Part shown: positions 18,932-27,206 of the stretch, one piece after another | Layout: each line of letters opens with the position of its first letter | How positions within the stretch are numbered: position 1 is the first letter of the stretch | Notes under the pieces: generated by a model | The model's input: the letters and a program-made list of their open reading frames with translations, nothing else | What the model was told of the DNA's origin: nothing | Databases searched by the model: none | Program-made: the position numbers and the translations under genes | Source of the DNA: Bacteroidota bacterium | Lineage (GTDB): Bacteria > Bacteroidota > Ignavibacteria > Kapaibacteriales > UBA961 | Assembly: GCA_018266765.1 (NCBI GenBank) | Contig: JAFDZU010000001.1 | Span: 34,425 to 98,424, forward strand | Direction: 5' to 3' | DNA: 64,000 bases

Positions 18932-19282
18932 ATGGCAATCTCCCCTATTCAATCCGGTACGCTTGGAAGTTCCAATTCCGATAAATGGATTGTGCGCGAG
19001 AGTGCAGTATCCCAAGCCCGTAAAAACAATGTTTCACTTTCATCGAATGTATTCAAAAAAGTAGAATCTTTTATGAATGCCGGTTCATCGAAAGATATAC
19101 TTTTGAATGATTTAACACCCGATGAAAAAGAGCAATTTCTCAAAATTCTTGCCGGCTTACTCAAAGAAGGAATAATAGGTTATGAAATTTTGGAAGTGAA
19201 CGGGAAACCTGAAAAACATTTCTTGGTAAATCAAATTGGTGACCGACGACTCTATGGCGCGAAACAATATATCAAAAAGTAA
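18932..19282 (+). CDS. Hypothetical protein, 116 residues
   Basis: I recognise no family. The protein is soluble with no export signal. The first 30 residues are Ser/Asn-rich and probably disordered (AISPIQSGTLGSSNSDKW). They are followed by a predicted helical part (NVFKKVESFMNAGSSKDILLNDLTPDEKEQFLKILAGLLKEG) and a short beta-like end (GYEILEVNGKPEKHFLVNQI). GGAG precedes the ATG at good spacing and codon use resembles its neighbours, so it is very likely a real gene. It sits alone between prfC and speA, with about 100 to 155 bases on each side. Confidence 0.7.
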   Translation: MAISPIQSGTLGSSNSDKWIVRESAVSQARKNNVSLSSNVFKKVESFMNAGSSKDILLNDLTPDEKEQFLKILAGLLKEGIIGYEILEVNGKPEKHFLVNQIGDRRLYGAKQYIKK

Positions 19283-19398
19283 TCTCGTTTGATTTACGAT
19301 TTTAACGATACTTATTCGTCAAATCTTCCTTCAAAATCGTATATTGTCATACTTTTTGTGTGTATTTATTTCACGACTGATTTTATTAGGAGCGATTG

Positions 19399-21294
19399 AT
19401 GCGAAAATGGCGAATTGAAGATGCGGCTGAACTGTATAATATCAACGGTTGGGGCATAAATTATTTTGGGATTAACGACAAAGGAAATGTTACCGTAAGT
19501 CCTCGAAAATCCAAAGGTACAGCAATTGACCTTAAAGAACTTGTCGAAGAACTCACCCTACGTGATGTAGCCCTGCCAATGCTCCTTCGATTCCCAGATA
19601 TCCTTGATGACCGAATTGAAAAAATCTCCGGTTGTTTTGATAAAGCATCAAAAGAATATGGGTATCAAGGAAGATATTACAATGTCTATCCTATCAAAGT
19701 TAATCAGCAACGTCCAGTCGTTGAAGAAATCGTTCGCTACGGTAAAAAATTCCCAATCGGACTTGAAGCCGGATCCAAACCCGAACTTCATGCCGTACTT
19801 GCCATTATGGATAATCCCGACGCGCTTATCATTTGCAATGGTTATAAAGATGAAGAATTTATTGAGCTTGCACTATTAGCCCAAAAAATGGGTAAAAAGA
19901 TTTTTATTGTAGTCGAAAAACTCAATGAATTGAAACTTATTAAATCAGTTGCGGCTCGCGTTAATGTTCGCCCTAATATTGGAGTTCGGATTAAACTTGC
20001 CGCATCCGGCAGTGGAAAATGGGAAGAGTCCGGTGGAGACCAAAGTAAATTCGGATTAACAGCAAGCGAACTCTTGGAAGCAATCAGTTATGCTGAAGAA
20101 GCCGGAATTTTAGATTGTGTTCGGCTTATCCATTTTCATTTGGGAAGTCAAATTACCAATATTCGTAAAATTAAATCCGGCTTGAGAGAAGTATCTCAAT
20201 TTTACACTCAACTACAAAAAATGGGTTGTTCGATTGAATATGTAGATATCGGCGGTGGTCTTGGAGTAGATTACGACGGCTCTCGTTCTTCTGCTTCGAA
20301 CAGCATCAATTATTCAATCCAAGAGTATGCAAATGATGCTATTTATACTATTAAGGATGCCGCTGATAAAAGTGGTCTTCCCCACCCGCATTTAATTACT
20401 GAATCAGGTCGCGCGCTCACAGCTCATCATTCATTATTAGTTTTTAATGTGTTAGAAACTTCTACTCCTCCGACACTAAGCAAAGAAGATCAAAAGATTA
20501 ATGACGACGACCATGACATTACACGCGAACTTAAAAAAATATTACAAGGACTTTCGAGCCATAGCATGATAGAATCATGGCATGATGCACTTCAAATGAG
20601 AGAAGAAGCATTAGATTTATTTAGCTTGGGAATGTTAAAATTACAAATTCGTGCATTGGTTGAAAGCTTGTTTTGGACTATTGCCGCTGAAGTTCGACGT
20701 TTAGCGGCAGATTTAAAACATCCACCCGAAGAATTCCGTTCTCTTCCGAGAATGCTCGCTGAAAAGTATTTCTGTAATTTCTCGCTCTTTCAGTCATTGC
20801 CAGATTCATGGGCAATTGACCAAATTTTCCCAATTATGCCAATTCATCGGTTGAATGAGAAGCCAACTCATGAAGCAACTCTTCAAGATATTACATGTGA
20901 CTCTGACGGTAAAATTGATAAATTCGTCGGCGCACATAATTTTTCACAATATCTCCCTCTTCATGATTTTAAAGTAGGCGAACCTTATTATATGGCGGTG
21001 TTTTTGGTCGGAGCATATCAAGAAATTCTTGGGGACTTACATAATCTTTTTGGTGATACAAATGCAGTGCATATAATTGTTAATAATGATGGTTATGAGA
21101 TTCAACAAATTATTGATGGTGAAACAGTCGCTGATGTATTGGATTATGTTCAGTTCAGTGCAAAGAAACTTGTAAGAACAATGGAAACTTGGGTAAATAA
21201 TTCCGTCAAAGAAGGAAGAATATCAATTGTAGAAGGTAAAGAATTTCTAACTATTTACCGGTCAGGTTTGTACGGTTATACATATTTGGAATAA
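19399..21294 (+). CDS. speA: Biosynthetic arginine decarboxylase
   Basis: PLP-dependent fold-III decarboxylase turning arginine into agmatine for polyamine synthesis. The 631-residue protein has the Schiff-base lysine in YNVYPIKVNQQ (Lys100), the phosphate-binding region CVRLIHFHLGSQITNIR, and VDIGGGLGVDYDGS. C-terminal NNDGYEIQQIIDGE and VLDYVQF are typical of SpeA. I use the ATG at 19399 with AGGAG six bases upstream, not the TTG directly before it. The agmatine-processing genes are not in the window. The histidine kinase gene begins 11 bases after its stop. Confidence 0.95.
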   Translation: MRKWRIEDAAELYNINGWGINYFGINDKGNVTVSPRKSKGTAIDLKELVEELTLRDVALPMLLRFPDILDDRIEKISGCFDKASKEYGYQGRYYNVYPIKVNQQRPVVEEIVRYGKKFPIGLEAGSKPELHAVLAIMDNPDALIICNGYKDEEFIELALLAQKMGKKIFIVVEKLNELKLIKSVAARVNVRPNIGVRIKLAASGSGKWEESGGDQSKFGLTASELLEAISYAEEAGILDCVRLIHFHLGSQITNIRKIKSGLREVSQFYTQLQKMGCSIEYVDIGGGLGVDYDGSRSSASNSINYSIQEYANDAIYTIKDAADKSGLPHPHLITESGRALTAHHSLLVFNVLETSTPPTLSKEDQKINDDDHDITRELKKILQGLSSHSMIESWHDALQMREEALDLFSLGMLKLQIRALVESLFWTIAAEVRRLAADLKHPPEEFRSLPRMLAEKYFCNFSLFQSLPDSWAIDQIFPIMPIHRLNEKPTHEATLQDITCDSDGKIDKFVGAHNFSQYLPLHDFKVGEPYYMAVFLVGAYQEILGDLHNLFGDTNAVHIIVNNDGYEIQQIIDGETVADVLDYVQFSAKKLVRTMETWVNNSVKEGRISIVEGKEFLTIYRSGLYGYTYLE

Positions 21295-21305
21295 TTAATG
21301 GATTA

Positions 21306-22862
21306 ATGAGCAATAGAAGTATGATACCTCCATTTTTTCGGAAATTGTGGTTTAAGATAGCCGTCCCAACGGCTATCTTAACATTTGTTTGTATCGAAAC
21401 AACAGTTTCTTTTCTTTTAAATCAATCTCTGCTTCTGACACAATCTGAAATTCAAAAAAAACTCTCATCTATTGCAAGTGCCGCCACTCTCCACATTTCT
21501 GCAAAAGATCATTATGATGCATTAGCATCAGACACATCAATTTCAAGACCGGCATATCAACGTATTCACACTGAACTCTTAAACCTTAAAAATGTCATCG
21601 GATTTAAAGAACATTTTTATACTTTATTACCAAATAAAGGAGATACAACTTGGTTTGGTATAATGTCGCATCCTACTTCATTTTCAGGACATATTCATAT
21701 TTTTCGTGATTCTACTGTTCGCAAAGTGTTCGAAAGTGCTTTACACGAAAAGATAACAACTTCTACTGCTATTTATAATGACGATAATGGAACATGGATT
21801 TCTGCTTTTGCACCAATTCTCGATTCAACAGGCAAAGCAGTAGCAGTTTTGGAAGCAGATTTGACGTATAAAGAATACCTTTCAACAGAAGAGAAGCTAA
21901 AAATGGAATCTAATATTGCACGGAGTGCCGGAGCGGTTGTAAGTGGTCTACTTGGAATGATTCTTGGAGTGTTAATTGCAAAACCTATTTCAACTGTGAG
22001 TAATGCTGTTTCAACTATTGCCGATAATGATTTCCAAGGTAATGTAAAAGTCCCTTTACTTCTCAAGCATTTGCCTGATGAAACATCAAGTTTGATTACT
22101 AATTTCAATCAAATGGCGGCAAAATTAGGAACTACTCTCGCTGATTTGCGCCAAGCAAATATCCGACTCGAATCTCTCGACAATGCAAAATCAGTATTCC
22201 TAAAGTTTATTGCTCACGAACTCCGCACTCCTCTCAATGGATTGAATTCTCTAAGTTTTATCCCTAAACTTCAAGTACTCGAACCTGATACAGCTGAAAT
22301 CTTAGCAGATGGAATTCAGAGTGCAGAACGACTTAAAGAATTTGCTTTTTCGGCAGAGCAATATATTCAAGCACTGAACCACACACCTCACACAGAAATA
22401 CCCGAATCAACAAATTTTTGTGAAATGATGCAGTATATAATCGGAGATTCGATGCAAAAAGCTGAAACGATGAAGATAACCTGCACTTACAAACAATCTG
22501 ACAATGAATTACTAACATGTGTACCCTATGATGTAGTCGAGAAAATAATTGCTCCACTACTTGAAAACGCATTAAAGTTTAACACAGTAAACGGAAGTAT
22601 TTCTATCGAAGTGATGAAAATGAATTCGCTCATTTGTTGTATGATTGAAGATTCGGGAGTAGGATTTCCACAGTCTTATTCTGATAGAATATTCGAGCCG
22701 TATTTTGTAGCTAATATCCAACAACACAGTCAAGGTTCAGGTGTTAGTTTGGCAACTGCTAAAGTTCTTGCCGAACATTATCACGGAACAATTCGAGCCA
22801 ATAGTTTGGGCGAAGGTCAAGGAAGTGTATTTATCGTAAGTTTGCCTCTTGCTACTTCTTGA
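21306..22862 (+). CDS. Membrane sensor histidine kinase without a partner regulator nearby
   Basis: Protein of 518 residues. There is one membrane segment near 15-37 and a second near 200-222 (AGAVVSGLLGMILGVLIA), enclosing a periplasmic sensor domain of about 160 residues, probably Cache-like. A HAMP-type linker follows. The HisKA domain has FLKFIAHELRTPLNG with phospho-acceptor His304. The ATPase domain has the N box LLENALKFN, G1 EDSGVGF and G2 GSGVSLATAK. No response regulator gene adjoins it, so its target is unknown. The next gene starts seven bases after its stop codon. Confidence 0.9.
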   Translation: MSNRSMIPPFFRKLWFKIAVPTAILTFVCIETTVSFLLNQSLLLTQSEIQKKLSSIASAATLHISAKDHYDALASDTSISRPAYQRIHTELLNLKNVIGFKEHFYTLLPNKGDTTWFGIMSHPTSFSGHIHIFRDSTVRKVFESALHEKITTSTAIYNDDNGTWISAFAPILDSTGKAVAVLEADLTYKEYLSTEEKLKMESNIARSAGAVVSGLLGMILGVLIAKPISTVSNAVSTIADNDFQGNVKVPLLLKHLPDETSSLITNFNQMAAKLGTTLADLRQANIRLESLDNAKSVFLKFIAHELRTPLNGLNSLSFIPKLQVLEPDTAEILADGIQSAERLKEFAFSAEQYIQALNHTPHTEIPESTNFCEMMQYIIGDSMQKAETMKITCTYKQSDNELLTCVPYDVVEKIIAPLLENALKFNTVNGSISIEVMKMNSLICCMIEDSGVGFPQSYSDRIFEPYFVANIQQHSQGSGVSLATAKVLAEHYHGTIRANSLGEGQGSVFIVSLPLATS

Positions 22863-22869
22863 ACGTACA

Positions 22870-23853
22870 ATGATTACTCCCGAATTTGAAATTGATATAC
22901 TCGCTTCTCAAGATTCACCTCCTGCCTTTGCGTGGGATGATTGGTATCGAGGAGTTGGAGGTCGGACAATTGATATTCCCGAAGCTGATGAATACATGCA
23001 TAAAATTCAAACGGAACAATATCCACGGTTTGAAGGAGAAATTTCATCACATAAACAAAACTATTCACCGGAAGATGCATCAAAACTTATTAAACTAAAA
23101 GCAATTGAATTTGGCGCAGATATAGTTGGAATTTGCAGAATAGAACCATCCGACATTTACCAAGGAAGAACAGTAAAAGAAGAGTTTGCCATCGCCGTTG
23201 GACAAAGAATGAAATGGAGTGAATTTCAGAATGTTCCGTCGGATGAATCGGCTATCGAATGTTTGCGGATTTATTATTCACTTGGTGAAACGGTCATTAA
23301 ACTTGCAGAGTTTATTCGCTCGATTGGGTATGCGTGTACGGTCGAACATCCTGTTGGGGATAGCAATGTTTTACATATTCCGATTGGTTTGAAAGCGGGC
23401 TTTGGCGAACTTGGAAGACACGGCTCGATTATCCATCCCAAACTTGGGCCGCTGTTCAGAATGGGAAGCGTACTTACTTCCCTTCCAATGGAAATAGACT
23501 ATCCGATTGATGCTGGCATTGCGAAATTTTGTGATAACTGTCGTGCTTGCAGGATTTACTGTCCTGCCGATGCTATCGGTGACAATCGAACTCCCGAAGG
23601 AGGAAAAGACCATCTTGGCAATGACCGTTATATGGTAGATACCGGCAAATGTTTTCCGTATTTTGCCGAACACAAATATTGTTCTATTTGCTTACCGGTA
23701 TGTGTTTATAATCATAAAGAATGGGCAAAAGATTTCACAGGAACTCCAACCAAACTTTTCCCCGAAATAGCAATGGAAACTCCCCCGCCGCCTTGCGACT
23801 CCGTCAGTGAATCACAAAAACATCGCTATCCCTTAGTTAAACGTGGTGAATAA
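22870..23853 (+). CDS. Reductive-dehalogenase-like 4Fe-4S protein (cytoplasmic)
   Basis: Protein of 327 residues in the reductive dehalogenase/epoxyqueuosine reductase superfamily. The corrinoid-domain block is GLKAGFGELGRHGSIIHPKLG followed by RMGSVLTSLPME. It carries two 4Fe-4S motifs: Cys221/224/227/231 and Cys261/271/274/278. The spacing Cx9CxxCxxxC of the second motif resembles RdhA enzymes. There is no twin-arginine signal, so it would be cytoplasmic, unlike respiratory dehalogenases, and no rdhB anchor gene adjoins. I start it at ATG 22870; the frame also contains a TTG at 22849 overlapping the kinase gene. Substrate is unknown. Confidence 0.75.
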   Translation: MITPEFEIDILASQDSPPAFAWDDWYRGVGGRTIDIPEADEYMHKIQTEQYPRFEGEISSHKQNYSPEDASKLIKLKAIEFGADIVGICRIEPSDIYQGRTVKEEFAIAVGQRMKWSEFQNVPSDESAIECLRIYYSLGETVIKLAEFIRSIGYACTVEHPVGDSNVLHIPIGLKAGFGELGRHGSIIHPKLGPLFRMGSVLTSLPMEIDYPIDAGIAKFCDNCRACRIYCPADAIGDNRTPEGGKDHLGNDRYMVDTGKCFPYFAEHKYCSICLPVCVYNHKEWAKDFTGTPTKLFPEIAMETPPPPCDSVSESQKHRYPLVKRGE

Positions 23854-23868
23854 AATTATGTTCATTTT

Positions 23869-23888
23869 GGGAGTAGTTGTAGTTTCGC
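23869..23888 (+). repeat. Dispersed intergenic motif, copy 1
   Basis: GGGAGTAGTTGTAGTTTCGC lies just after the reductive-dehalogenase-like gene. A copy differing at one base is found on the minus strand at 38571-38590, and a shorter copy (GGGATAGTTGTAGT) at 36489-36502. All three are intergenic. Confidence 0.6.
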
Positions 23889-23940
23889 CTTAGTGGGAAA
23901 ACAATTTTTCAGTATAAAACCAGCATTTTAAAACAGATTT

Positions 23941-24000
23941 TAAGTCCAACTGATTGTTACAACTAACTTCAATTATTTATATTTATAGAGAGTTATTGAA
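23941..24000. repeat. Diverged copy of the GTTGTTACAAC intergenic repeat
   Basis: The stretch contains AAGTCCAACTGATTGTTACA followed by ACT, and later TATAGAGAGTTATT. This matches, with many differences, the repeat units clustered at 25611-25925. It lies between two convergent genes. Confidence 0.45.
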
Positions 24001-24016
24001 AACTATACTTTTCATC

Positions 24017-24847
24017 CTATTCCTTCAGTGCGCCTGCCGTTAGACCTTGAATTATCCGTTTGTGAAAGAACACAAACATCAAGAGTATCGGTAGAGCAGA
24101 AATGCTCGCACCTGCCATTAAATGTCCCCAATCAATGGATTGTTTCCCCAAATAAAACGCCAATCCGACAGGTAACGTTCGCATTGATTCTTCATTGGTA
24201 AACAAAAAGGGAAATAAAAATGAATTCCAATTACTCAAAAACACATACATCGCAAGTACTGTCAAAATTGGTCTGGATAATGGCATCACTATCTTCCAGA
24301 GAATATACCATTCCCCTGCTCCGTCAATTCTTGCAGCATCTTCTATTTCAGCAGGCAAAGCCAGAATATACTGTCTGACTAAAAATACGCCGAGCGGCGT
24401 AACGAGCCACGGAACAACTAGTGCGAAATACGTATTAATCCACCCAAATTCTACCATAAGCCGATATAATGGTATCATTATCACTTGCTGAGGAATCATC
24501 ATCACACCCAACACCGAACCAAATACCCATCGTTTACCATAGAATTTCCTACGTGCGAGTGCATAACCCACCCAAAGACAAAACACGACATTTCCGGTAG
24601 TAACAAGCAGAGCGACAATTGTTGAATTGAGAAAATATTTTCCAAAAGCATCCGAATTAAGTGCATCGGTATAATTACCTATCGTAGTTGGTGCAGTGAT
24701 AAGACCACCTATCGAATCGTAACTTTCGGGGTGTTGCCGTAAAGATAATAATAACATCCATGCCATTGGTGCAATCATTCCAAGTGCAATAATCCCAAGA
24801 AGTACGTAGAGTGCAGTTTTAATCCAAGGAGATGTTTTTTCAACCAT
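24017..24847 (-). CDS. Carbohydrate ABC transporter permease (MalG-type), orphan
   Basis: Inner-membrane permease of 276 residues with six transmembrane segments, resembling MalG/UgpE-type subunits of CUT1 sugar importers. The cytoplasmic EAA loop that contacts the ATPase is clear: PAEIEDAARIDGAGEWYILW followed by KIVMPLSRPIL. The C-terminus GLTAGALKE is typical. Its usual partners (a second permease, a binding protein and an ATPase) are absent: rsmD diverges upstream and a repeat-bearing gap follows. It either works with subunits encoded elsewhere or is a remnant of a lost operon. The reading frame itself is intact. Confidence 0.9.
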   Translation of the reverse strand: MVEKTSPWIKTALYVLLGIIALGMIAPMAWMLLLSLRQHPESYDSIGGLITAPTTIGNYTDALNSDAFGKYFLNSTIVALLVTTGNVVFCLWVGYALARRKFYGKRWVFGSVLGVMMIPQQVIMIPLYRLMVEFGWINTYFALVVPWLVTPLGVFLVRQYILALPAEIEDAARIDGAGEWYILWKIVMPLSRPILTVLAMYVFLSNWNSFLFPFLFTNEESMRTLPVGLAFYLGKQSIDWGHLMAGASISALPILLMFVFFHKRIIQGLTAGALKE

Positions 24848-25015
24848 TGCGGAATTTATTTAATAATCTGTGTGGACAGAATAAAGAAGAATTCTTGTTT
24901 GAGAAATAAACGACTATTTCAATTATGTTCATTCAGGTTTTACGTTGTATGTATTGCAAAAGTATTATTTTGACATCGCATAACAAAGAAAGTATCAAAA
25001 TAAAAACCATTACGC

Positions 25016-25576
25016 ATGAGAATCATTGCAGGTAAGTTCAAAGGCAGAACAATTACAACTTCTGCGCCGTCGGGTGTACGTCCAACGACAGACCGTGCAC
25101 GCGAAACCATTTTCAACATACTGAACACGTTAATTGATTTTGAAGGAATACGGGTTCTTGATTTATGTGCAGGAACCGGCGCATTAGGTTTGGAAGCGTT
25201 AAGTCGTGGCGCGGAGTATTGCTGTTTTGTAGAGCTATCGCATATAACAGCCAATTTATTACACAAAACACTTGTTCAATTCACTGTCGAACCTTCGCAA
25301 TATAATGTAGTTACTATGGATAGTCGGTTATTTGTTTCGAAGTTTTCTCGTTCTGCCGGACAGCCCTTTGATTTGATATTCACAGACCCACCATATAAGA
25401 ATAAACTCATCAATCCTTTGTTCAAATTACTTAAAGAAAATCAATTACTTGTGGATGGCGGTTTATTCGTAGCCGAACATGATATTCGTGAGATTGTACT
25501 TCAACCGGAAGGATTTGAGAAGATAAATACAAGGCAATTTGGTGAAACGGTTGTAGATTTTTTCGGGATGGATTGA
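25016..25576 (+). CDS. rsmD: 16S rRNA (guanine(966)-N(2))-methyltransferase RsmD
   Basis: Methylates G966 of 16S rRNA using SAM. The 186-residue protein begins MRIIAGKFKGRTI, the family start, followed by GVRPTTDRARETIFNIL. The SAM site is VLDLCAGTGALGLEALSRGA, and the catalytic motif is DPPY in FDLIFTDPPYKN. Length is typical. The gene usually beside it, coaD, is not here. A repeat-filled gap of 416 bases follows. Confidence 0.95.
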   Translation: MRIIAGKFKGRTITTSAPSGVRPTTDRARETIFNILNTLIDFEGIRVLDLCAGTGALGLEALSRGAEYCCFVELSHITANLLHKTLVQFTVEPSQYNVVTMDSRLFVSKFSRSAGQPFDLIFTDPPYKNKLINPLFKLLKENQLLVDGGLFVAEHDIREIVLQPEGFEKINTRQFGETVVDFFGMD

Positions 25577-25992
25577 TATGTGGGTGAATGTATTGGACAT
25601 TGAACTTCTTGAATATATATTTCAGTCAAATTATTGTTTTTATTCAGCTTCAATTACTTGCCAACTAAAAAGTTATTAAAGTCAATTCAGTTGTTACAAC
25701 TGAATTTAAGTATTTGCCAAATAAAATATTATAGAGAAAGTCGGTTGTAACAACCGACCGGACTGGGAATATATATTTCAGTCAAATTATTGTTTTTTTA
25801 AAGTCAAGTCGGTTGTTTACCACCGTGCATTTTAAAGTCAAGTCGGTTGTTACAAGCGATTTCAATTACTTGCCTACTATAAAGTTATGATGTAGGTCGG
25901 AAATAACAAACAACCGAACGGAATACGTGATTTCTTTAAGGATGGGAATAGTCCAAAGGACATTCGTATTTTCTCTTACACCGCCAACTATT
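25577..25992. repeat. Noncoding region with a degenerate, partly palindromic tandem repeat
   Basis: No gene is seen in these 416 bases. A 31-base direct repeat starting GAATATATATTTCAGTCAAA occurs at 25611-25641 and 25767-25797. A unit of about 60 bases recurs with variations. It starts GTCggTTGTTACAACcga and runs into TTCAATTACTTGCCaACTA; pieces are at 25650, 25681, 25740, 25803, 25837 and, inverted, near 25895. Two of its cores are near-perfect palindromes: the 23 bases at 25684-25706 and GTCGGTTGTAACAACCGAC at 25740-25758. A diverged copy is at 23941-24000. Confidence 0.7.
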
Positions 25993-27168
25993 TTAATTAT
26001 CAGTTAATTGTCCTTTTCTTCCGGCAGAAATTCCAACCCAAATAACAGAAAGAATAAACGACAATCCAAATGTTAATAGTAGCATCATTGTGCGTTTTGG
26101 CGTGGCTCGTTGGCGTGGTTTTACTGCTTTATCCAATACCAAAACGACGGGTACATCGCGCGCTTCTTGAATTGCTTCTTGCATACGTTGTGATTCTAAA
26201 TATGCGTTGATTTGTTCTTGAATTTTCATATCTCTCATGAGATTCACATATTTTCGTCCAAGATGAGGGACATTTTGTAGAGGGATTGAATATTTATCCG
26301 TTTGAGCAATTCCACCGTTTTGGGCTTTTTCATATTGAGCTTGCAAGTCTTTCACTTTTTGTTCAAACGATTGCACCACCGGAGAATTCAATTGATATTG
26401 CTCTTTGATTGCTCCAAGTTCTATTTGCGCTTTACTTAATTCAGTACCGATGCTCACTGCACCTGATACAATAGCTTTCGTTTGATCATCAATTGTAAAC
26501 ACTTTGTTCGTCAATTGAAATTGTTCCATTGCTTCTTGAGTCGAGTCAAGTTTTTGTTTGGTTATTACCATCAGGCGTTCGATAAATTCACGAGTTTTAC
26601 GAGCAGTCGAAACATTTTTTTCGCGAAGCATTTGGTCTAAACAAAAGGTAATTGAATTTGCAATATCACTTGAAAGTTGTGAAGCAATATCAATTTCTTG
26701 TTGGGATGCGAAATAATGCGTGCCGATAGTACATTCAATTCCTGTTACCCCTGTTCGTACTCTGGAGTCAATATAAAGCGAAGCTTTTATAGTATTTAAA
26801 ATAGTAGCAGTATCCATTCCTTTAAAGAACGGATGTTTAGGCAAATTGAGGTTTTGAATTACTCGTTCAATAAGAGAATTACTGGTAATAATATCAACCG
26901 ATACAGGCGAAGATTTAGAGTCCATTCCTCCTAAAGATATTCCCGGAGCGGCACTTTGAAGTAATGCGGCAAGTCCACCGCCGCTGCTACGTTGTTCGGG
27001 AGGCATAAGAGTAGTGATAGCAACAAAGGATTGGGGCATTATAAAGCTATAAATACCAACACTGACTACTGCTATTAAAACAAATACAACGATAAAACGC
27101 ATTCTATGGCGAAGTACAACTAAAAAATCACTAAGTGAAATGCTTGTATATTCTTGTGTTTCTTGCAT
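25993..27168 (-). CDS. Polysaccharide chain-length determinant (Wzz-type) protein
   Basis: Inner-membrane polysaccharide co-polymerase-like protein of about 391 residues, expected to control chain length or export of a surface polysaccharide. Transmembrane segment 1 (about 20-42, FIVVFVLIAVVSVGIYSFI) and segment 2 (about 360-382, MMLLLTFGLSFILSVIWVG) flank a long periplasmic domain rich in coiled coil. VLDKAVKPRQRATPKR before segment 2 is the proline-rich family motif. There is no fused tyrosine kinase domain. I prefer ATG 27168; an upstream in-frame TTG at 27201 abuts the export gene. It follows the Wza-like gene closely, so the two form an operon. Confidence 0.85.
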   Translation of the reverse strand: MQETQEYTSISLSDFLVVLRHRMRFIVVFVLIAVVSVGIYSFIMPQSFVAITTLMPPEQRSSGGGLAALLQSAAPGISLGGMDSKSSPVSVDIITSNSLIERVIQNLNLPKHPFFKGMDTATILNTIKASLYIDSRVRTGVTGIECTIGTHYFASQQEIDIASQLSSDIANSITFCLDQMLREKNVSTARKTREFIERLMVITKQKLDSTQEAMEQFQLTNKVFTIDDQTKAIVSGAVSIGTELSKAQIELGAIKEQYQLNSPVVQSFEQKVKDLQAQYEKAQNGGIAQTDKYSIPLQNVPHLGRKYVNLMRDMKIQEQINAYLESQRMQEAIQEARDVPVVLVLDKAVKPRQRATPKRTMMLLLTFGLSFILSVIWVGISAGRKGQLTDN

Positions 27169-27206
27169 AAATTTTAAAAATGTGCGTTTTAATAAGACCA
27201 ATTGCT

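Noticed and set aside
25577..25992. Possible CRISPR array
   Set aside because: The repeats differ in length and sequence, spacing is irregular, there are no unique spacers of constant size, and no cas genes are in the window.
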